Part shown: piece by piece, positions 59,263 to 64,000 of the stretch
Numbering within the stretch: the stretch's first letter is position 1
Layout: each line of letters opens with the position of its first letter
Source of the DNA: Pseudocercospora fijiensis CIRAD86
Taxonomy: Eukaryota > Ascomycota > Dothideomycetes > Mycosphaerellales > Mycosphaerellaceae
Direction of reading: 5' to 3'
Assembly: GCF_000340215.1 (NCBI RefSeq)
Contig: NW_006921532.1
Span: 8,367,735-8,431,734 of the forward strand
Length of the DNA: 64,000 nucleotides
Notes under the pieces: model-generated
Told to the model about the DNA's origin: nothing
Database searches by the model: none
What the model saw: only the letters and a program-made list of their open reading frames with translations
Program-made: the position numbers and the translations under genes

Positions 59263-59829
59263 GATGATTGAGCGGGAAGTCGACTGAGTTTGAGCTTGCT
59301 TGCAACACACTCCTGTGCGGCGTGAGACCCCACGGGCGGGATCGTATGGCGAAATTCTCGAGTGGCTGGGCTGGGCTGGATGCTTCGGAGCCGGTGCACT
59401 GTTCACAGCACAGTCATGTTGGAACTGAAAGTCGCGATCCGTGGAACGATCATTTATTGGCTCCTTCGGTTGGGTATGTGATCGATCGAGCTCATTTTTC
59501 CGTTCCTCCACTTGCCGACTGATGAAGGCCATGTGTGCTGAACTTCAGCAGCTGGGAAGAGCTCTAGCAGAATACCGGTGTGCTATCGCTCTCGCCATCT
59601 CAGCACTGTCAGAGGGGACTTTGCCGACGGACTTATTTAGACCAAACCTTCAACTAGGGATGATTAAATGACGGCATTCCATATTATGACATGTTATTTA
59701 TTCATCACGTGATGCATAAATAACTGCAGGAAATATGACTAAGCATTCCTAACCCAACTTCTACGATTCCTTTCTAATCTCTCTACGCGTCTATAACTAC
59801 TACTACAACGCGATTATATACACTTCTAT
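59263..59829. other. Spacer between MITE and second hAT element
   Basis: Ordinary composition to about 59700, then the TAG/CTA-rich RIP composition begins. I see no gene. Confidence 0.5.
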
Positions 59830-61746
59830 ACGCGCAATCTACTCTATTATATTATATCTTCCTCCCTCAAGCGCGGACGCCCCGAAAACCTCGATATTTC
59901 GGTCTATTTTAAGCACTAGAAGCCTACTAGTAAGAACACCGAATAGAGCCGCTATAACTACTACGGGAAAGAGAGAGCAGCGTATATAACACGTTAGCAA
60001 CACCACCTAGAGGTCTGTAAGGCCTATCTACTTAGTCTTAGCCTTAACTACTATAAGATTAAGTAGCGGATTAAGCAACGCGAGATTCAAATACTAGCAA
60101 TCGGTCTAGAAGGTATAAAGCTTATATAACGGAAGTTCTCGAAGGGCATTGTTATAAGTAGCCTGTCCTTTAAAGTGTTTAATTTACTATAGTTTAAGGA
60201 CGCCTTTAACTTACTTAATAACGCCTATACTGTGCCTAGCAGACAGAACGTTACAGACTACCTTTTAAATAAGGTTTATAAGGATATATAGTTAAAGGTA
60301 GACCCGATTATCTTTAACTAGCGATACATTAACCTTATCTTTAATAAGAGCGCTAACGTTAACAAAGAACGTGTTATTAACCTCTATACTTACGTACTAT
60401 ATTATAGCGCCTTCTTCTTATCCTCGGAGGTTATTAGGAACGACAACCTTACTATAATATAGTGCGCTTACTAGTTTAGGCGATAAGTAGACAAGATTAA
60501 GCTGCGCTATCCGGACTTCTATAAGCGACTAAATGCTATTATAACGGATACCTATACGATAATACGGGCAACTTAGAGCAATATTGCTACGTACGAGCCG
60601 TATTCACACCTATTCTACGTACCTTATTAAGCACACTCTCTCTAGTTATCCCTTAAAGATATCTTTAAGAGAATCCCCTTCTTTACGAAGGTCCTCGGCA
60701 TAGCGTAGCTTATTGTATCTGCCTTCTTACGGTCGCCTCTATAGCTTAGTGTTCTTCGCTAGTATATACGAGAGACTATTAGCAAGACAGTCGCCTTTGT
60801 CTTGTTAGTAATTACTCGTTAGGGCACTTAACTAGCCTTATTAAAGAGCGTCCGCAAGGCTAAGCCTACCCTTATAAATTTCAACCCTCCTACTATTAGG
60901 GATAAGAAGGATAAGACTAGCAAGCTAATAAAGAAGGTTAGAGATATTGTATAGAATCCAAGCTTCTAGACTAAGCTTAATATAGTTAAAGAGGTTATTT
61001 AACCGGTTAGCGAGTGTATCAAAATAGCCGAGTCTAACTAGTACTTTATTCGGTATGTTATTCCTTACTAGTAGAAGATTAAGGCCGCCTAGAAGGCCGC
61101 TACTAAAGCTAGTAACTTTATAAAGGAGCACTTCTTCTACTTAGAGACTAAACTAAAGGCATAGATTAACTAGTAGGTTGCTAACTATTACGTTGTTGCT
61201 TATCTACTAGATCTAGGCTTATCGGTTACGAAGGACCCTATTCTATACTAGACCGAGTTACAATAGCGTATTACCCTACATAAGTTCATTTAACGTAGGG
61301 TATAAGAGGGCAGGCTCTAGCGAGCTATAAGCGAGTTTAATGCCTTCTATAACCGCGAAGGGCCCTTCTATAAGGATGCTAAGTGCTAGATATATATAAA
61401 CGATCTAGCAACCTTCTAGCAATTCATTCAGAGTAAGGCTACAACACTCGTACTAATAGCTATCCGCCTCGCTCGTATAGTAGCGTCTTTAGTGCCTTCC
61501 GAGCGCTTATTCTCGGTACTAAATCTTATTTATACGGACACCTGTAACCGACTAGTACCCGCTAAAGTAAATAAGCTACAGTATATCTATATCAATAAGC
61601 GTATACTACACTACCTACGTAAGGAAGAGACACTAGAAGAGGCTATTAAAGCGCTCGAAGAAGCACTCGTTACTATCGGTCTATATAAACAGCCAAACGA
61701 GAACCTGCTGTCTAACGAGCGTATATCGATTGCAGCTATAATCTAA
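59830..61746 (+). pseudogene. hAT-family transposase 2, RIP-degraded
   Basis: The plus-strand frame begins with a BED-like part (RGRPENLDISVYFKH, then a YNYYGKERAAYITR segment near 59960). It continues through a catalytic region with RIP stops, and ends with a still-open C-terminal segment at 61492-61746: VPSERLFSVLNLIYTD, then NRLVPAKVNKLQYIYINKRI, the hAT dimerisation region. The C terminus is much better preserved than the middle. It differs clearly from the hAT at 27.4-29.4 kb. I could not define terminal inverted repeats. Confidence 0.75.
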
Positions 61747-63442
61747 CTAGCTAATTAGAAGCCGAGAAACACCTATCAATAGTTGAAAGTGTGTCTAATC
61801 GACGTATCTCGGTCGATTAAGTGCACTCGCGAGTTAGGGTTTAGTTAGAATACGGATTTAGGAAGCGGGCTTTTTAGTATATATTTAGGGCATTGCACTA
61901 CTACCATTTTATTATACTTTATCTTCATACTTTACACGCTTATTATATACATTAAGACCTTTCATTTGCGCTATTTAGTATATCTATATATAGTGTAGTT
62001 AGTATGTTATGCGTATAGAGGGCTATTAGCTTTCCTAATTCCGTCCTCTCGGCGGAGCTTCGGAGGTTAGACGGGCTTTGCCGAGGCAGGCTTAGCAGTA
62101 TAAAGCTAATTAGTTACTACTAAACAATACGATATTTCATTACCACATTCTATTATAATATATTGCGGCTAATTTTAGAATTATAGAACTCGATACTGCG
62201 ATTTTTTTAGTGCAAGAATTAATACATTTGCATCGCTATATAGTGTATATTAATTCGGTGAAGTATAGGGGCAGAACGCCGAGATAGCGCCTAACCCTTA
62301 GGGTCCCTAAAATATCGCCCCTATATATTCACTTATAGTAGCTGCTATTATAGGACTTCCTACAGGTGCATAAAATATCCGGATTAGGCTTAGCTTAAAT
62401 GACTGTCATCTATTAGCATTAACCCTACCTTTAATAGTAATGCCGTACATAGATGTAGAGGAAACATGTGTGTAATTAGCCTAGGATGTCCTCCTACTAC
62501 AACTCTAAGATAATACAGTTCTTATTAGTCTAATAATAACTTGTTATTAACTAAACGTAGTACGGTAGCAACGCACAGTAGTACCTCTGTACTGTATTCT
62601 AAGCAGATCTCTATCCGTACGCGACGCCTCCGCTATTATTTCCGCATTTCCCTAGAGCGGACTCGGCGGAGTAAGTTAAGGCAAGTCTTTATTAGAACCT
62701 GTTTTGTTGTTTATTGCTTCTATCTGCTGCCGTCTTTCTTGTTTCGATCTGCTCGATAGACTTCGATACTCATTAACGTGCAAATTAGAGCTCGTCGACT
62801 TGTAGAATAGTATATATATGCGCGCGCTATCCTTAGATTTGTCGTATATGTTAGGAGTTTTAGTCAAACCTAAATGGAGTTATAAGCATAGCGTTTTACT
62901 AGTAATTACTAGGCAATAAGCCACCCGCAATCCTCTAGTTTAGTAGCGTTTAGAACCGCTCGGCGTAGTAACGAATTGGGTTAAGAAGGGCGCCTCTCTC
63001 GAGCCTATCGGTAAAGCGGCTATTTAACTATTATAGAAGCAGCAATTTTGTAGTAGAAGAGACTATTATAGACACCAAGAGTTGTTACTATAGAAGAGAC
63101 TATTATAGACACTAAGAGTTGTTACTATAGATATGCTATATAATTACCGCCTTCTACGACTATATCGGAAAGCCTAGCTACGCTAGTTACTATCTCTTCG
63201 ACCTCGTTATTGCTTAGTACGTTATCTACGAGCTATTAACTTACTAGGCTTACTAGCGGTTAACTAGCGGTTACTATGTGTTCTTATACCTCTTATCTCT
63301 CGTCTAACTCGCTCGTTACTAGGCAGGTTATTAGCGGCTTCGTCTTTCGAGTCGTCTATTATCTAACTATTTAGTCGCCTAGCCGCTCGTTCGTAATCCT
63401 TATCTCGTATGTAGCTTATTGTCGTATCTATAGTATGCTAGT
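61747..63442. mobile_element. RIP-composition DNA, unidentified
   Basis: Repeat-derived sequence by composition, with no readable transposon protein. It includes a 37-bp direct tandem repeat at 63055-63128. Confidence 0.45.
63055..63128. repeat. 37-bp tandem duplication
   Basis: Two copies (63055-63091, 63092-63128) of a unit beginning AGAAGAGACTATTATAGACA, differing by one C/T. Confidence 0.92.
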
Positions 63443-64000
63443 TATTAGGGCTAAAGAGGCTACACGTAATTAGTATATAACTAGGCCGAGTAAAGCTAGG
63501 GTCTCGATGCCTTAGGTAGGGCTTAGCGCTTAGCGTTAGGCTAACTCTCCTACCTTCCTCCCTCTCCTTCTAGATCCTTATCGAATACTACTCGTACCTA
63601 CTACTACCCTATCTACCTGCTAACATACCCTTCTTATATAGTATTCGATCTACCCTTTAAGGGTAGCAGCTAGATAGTCCTTATTTCAAGCTTTTAGCGG
63701 TATAGCTACGAATAAGACTAATCTAACTATATTGCGCCCGAAGAACGGGACCTATACGTACTATTCTATCGAAACAACCGTACTAATCATTAAGCAAGGC
63801 CTTCTATACGGCCTATTATACTAAGTTAAGTATACTAAGCCGATATCTACTAATTCCGCTATATCCGTATCTTAGGGGCTAATAATACATTATTAGTGTC
63901 GCCCCTTATAATAGCTAGTTTATTACGAAACAACAACCGTGCTGCCGCTAGCAGCGCTAGCAACGACAACGCTAGTAGCACAGTGCCTGCTAAAGTGCCT
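63443..64000 (+). mobile_element. Element A, second copy: 5' LTR, leader and gag start (runs off window)
   Basis: The LTR is 63443-63638, followed by the same TAGTATTCGATC leader. The leader is uninterrupted where copy 1 carries element B (junction near 63835-63845). The gag start from about 63900 matches 42070-42185. It continues beyond the window. Confidence 0.88.

Overview
The window is nuclear DNA of a filamentous ascomycete (Pezizomycotina; Dothideomycetes is my inference from gene content). The evidence is short GT-AG introns of about 48-90 bases, fungus-specific families (DUF7514, DUF1752/DUF3295, secreted GMC oxidoreductase, BET4, GH51), and a large transposon block in which CpA/TpG has been replaced by TpA, the signature of repeat-induced point mutation (RIP).

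Region 1 (1-25.3 kb) is ordinary gene-rich DNA. In order it holds: the 5' end of a STE11-type MAPKKK (-), a DUF7514 protein (+), a secreted GMC oxidoreductase (+), a meiotic APC/C activator of the AMA1 type (-), an unknown W/R-rich protein overlapping its 5' end (-), Rab geranylgeranyltransferase alpha BET4 (+), a phospholipase D family protein (-), a possible small gene (-), PRPP synthetase (-), ribosomal protein eS6 (-), a GH51 arabinofuranosidase (-), a sugar/MFS transporter (+) and a broken RidA-like gene (-). The arabinofuranosidase and the sugar transporter are divergent neighbours and could serve pentose release and uptake together. The rest are housekeeping or signalling genes with no evident operon-like logic.

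Region 2 (about 25.4-49.0 kb) is one nested transposon stack. A hAT transposase is split by a chromovirus-type Ty3/gypsy element (A, 29399-48784, 198-bp LTRs, TSD ATAAG). Element A is itself split by a 12.2-kb Ty3/gypsy element on the minus strand (B, 29795-42004, 278-bp LTRs, TSD ACTAG). B carries a third long reading frame after pol, of unknown function. A roughly 27-bp palindrome sits at the borders of its reading frames.

Region 3 (49-59 kb) is mostly non-coding, with normal composition. It has one clear gene, a two-exon DUF1752/DUF3295 regulator at 54167-55980, and possible coding debris near 50 kb. Region 4 (59-64 kb) holds a TA-flanked MITE, a second hAT element, and the 5' end of a second copy of element A that runs off the window.

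The most interesting signal is in two host genes, AMA1-like and DUF7514. Each is interrupted by one in-frame UAG and then continues in the same frame: 103 codons ending in the canonical Ile-Arg tail in AMA1, 65 codons in DUF7514. PRPP synthetase ends at UAG at the usual family C-terminus, so UAG does not look generally reassigned. Readthrough, nonsense mutation and sequencing error remain the alternatives.
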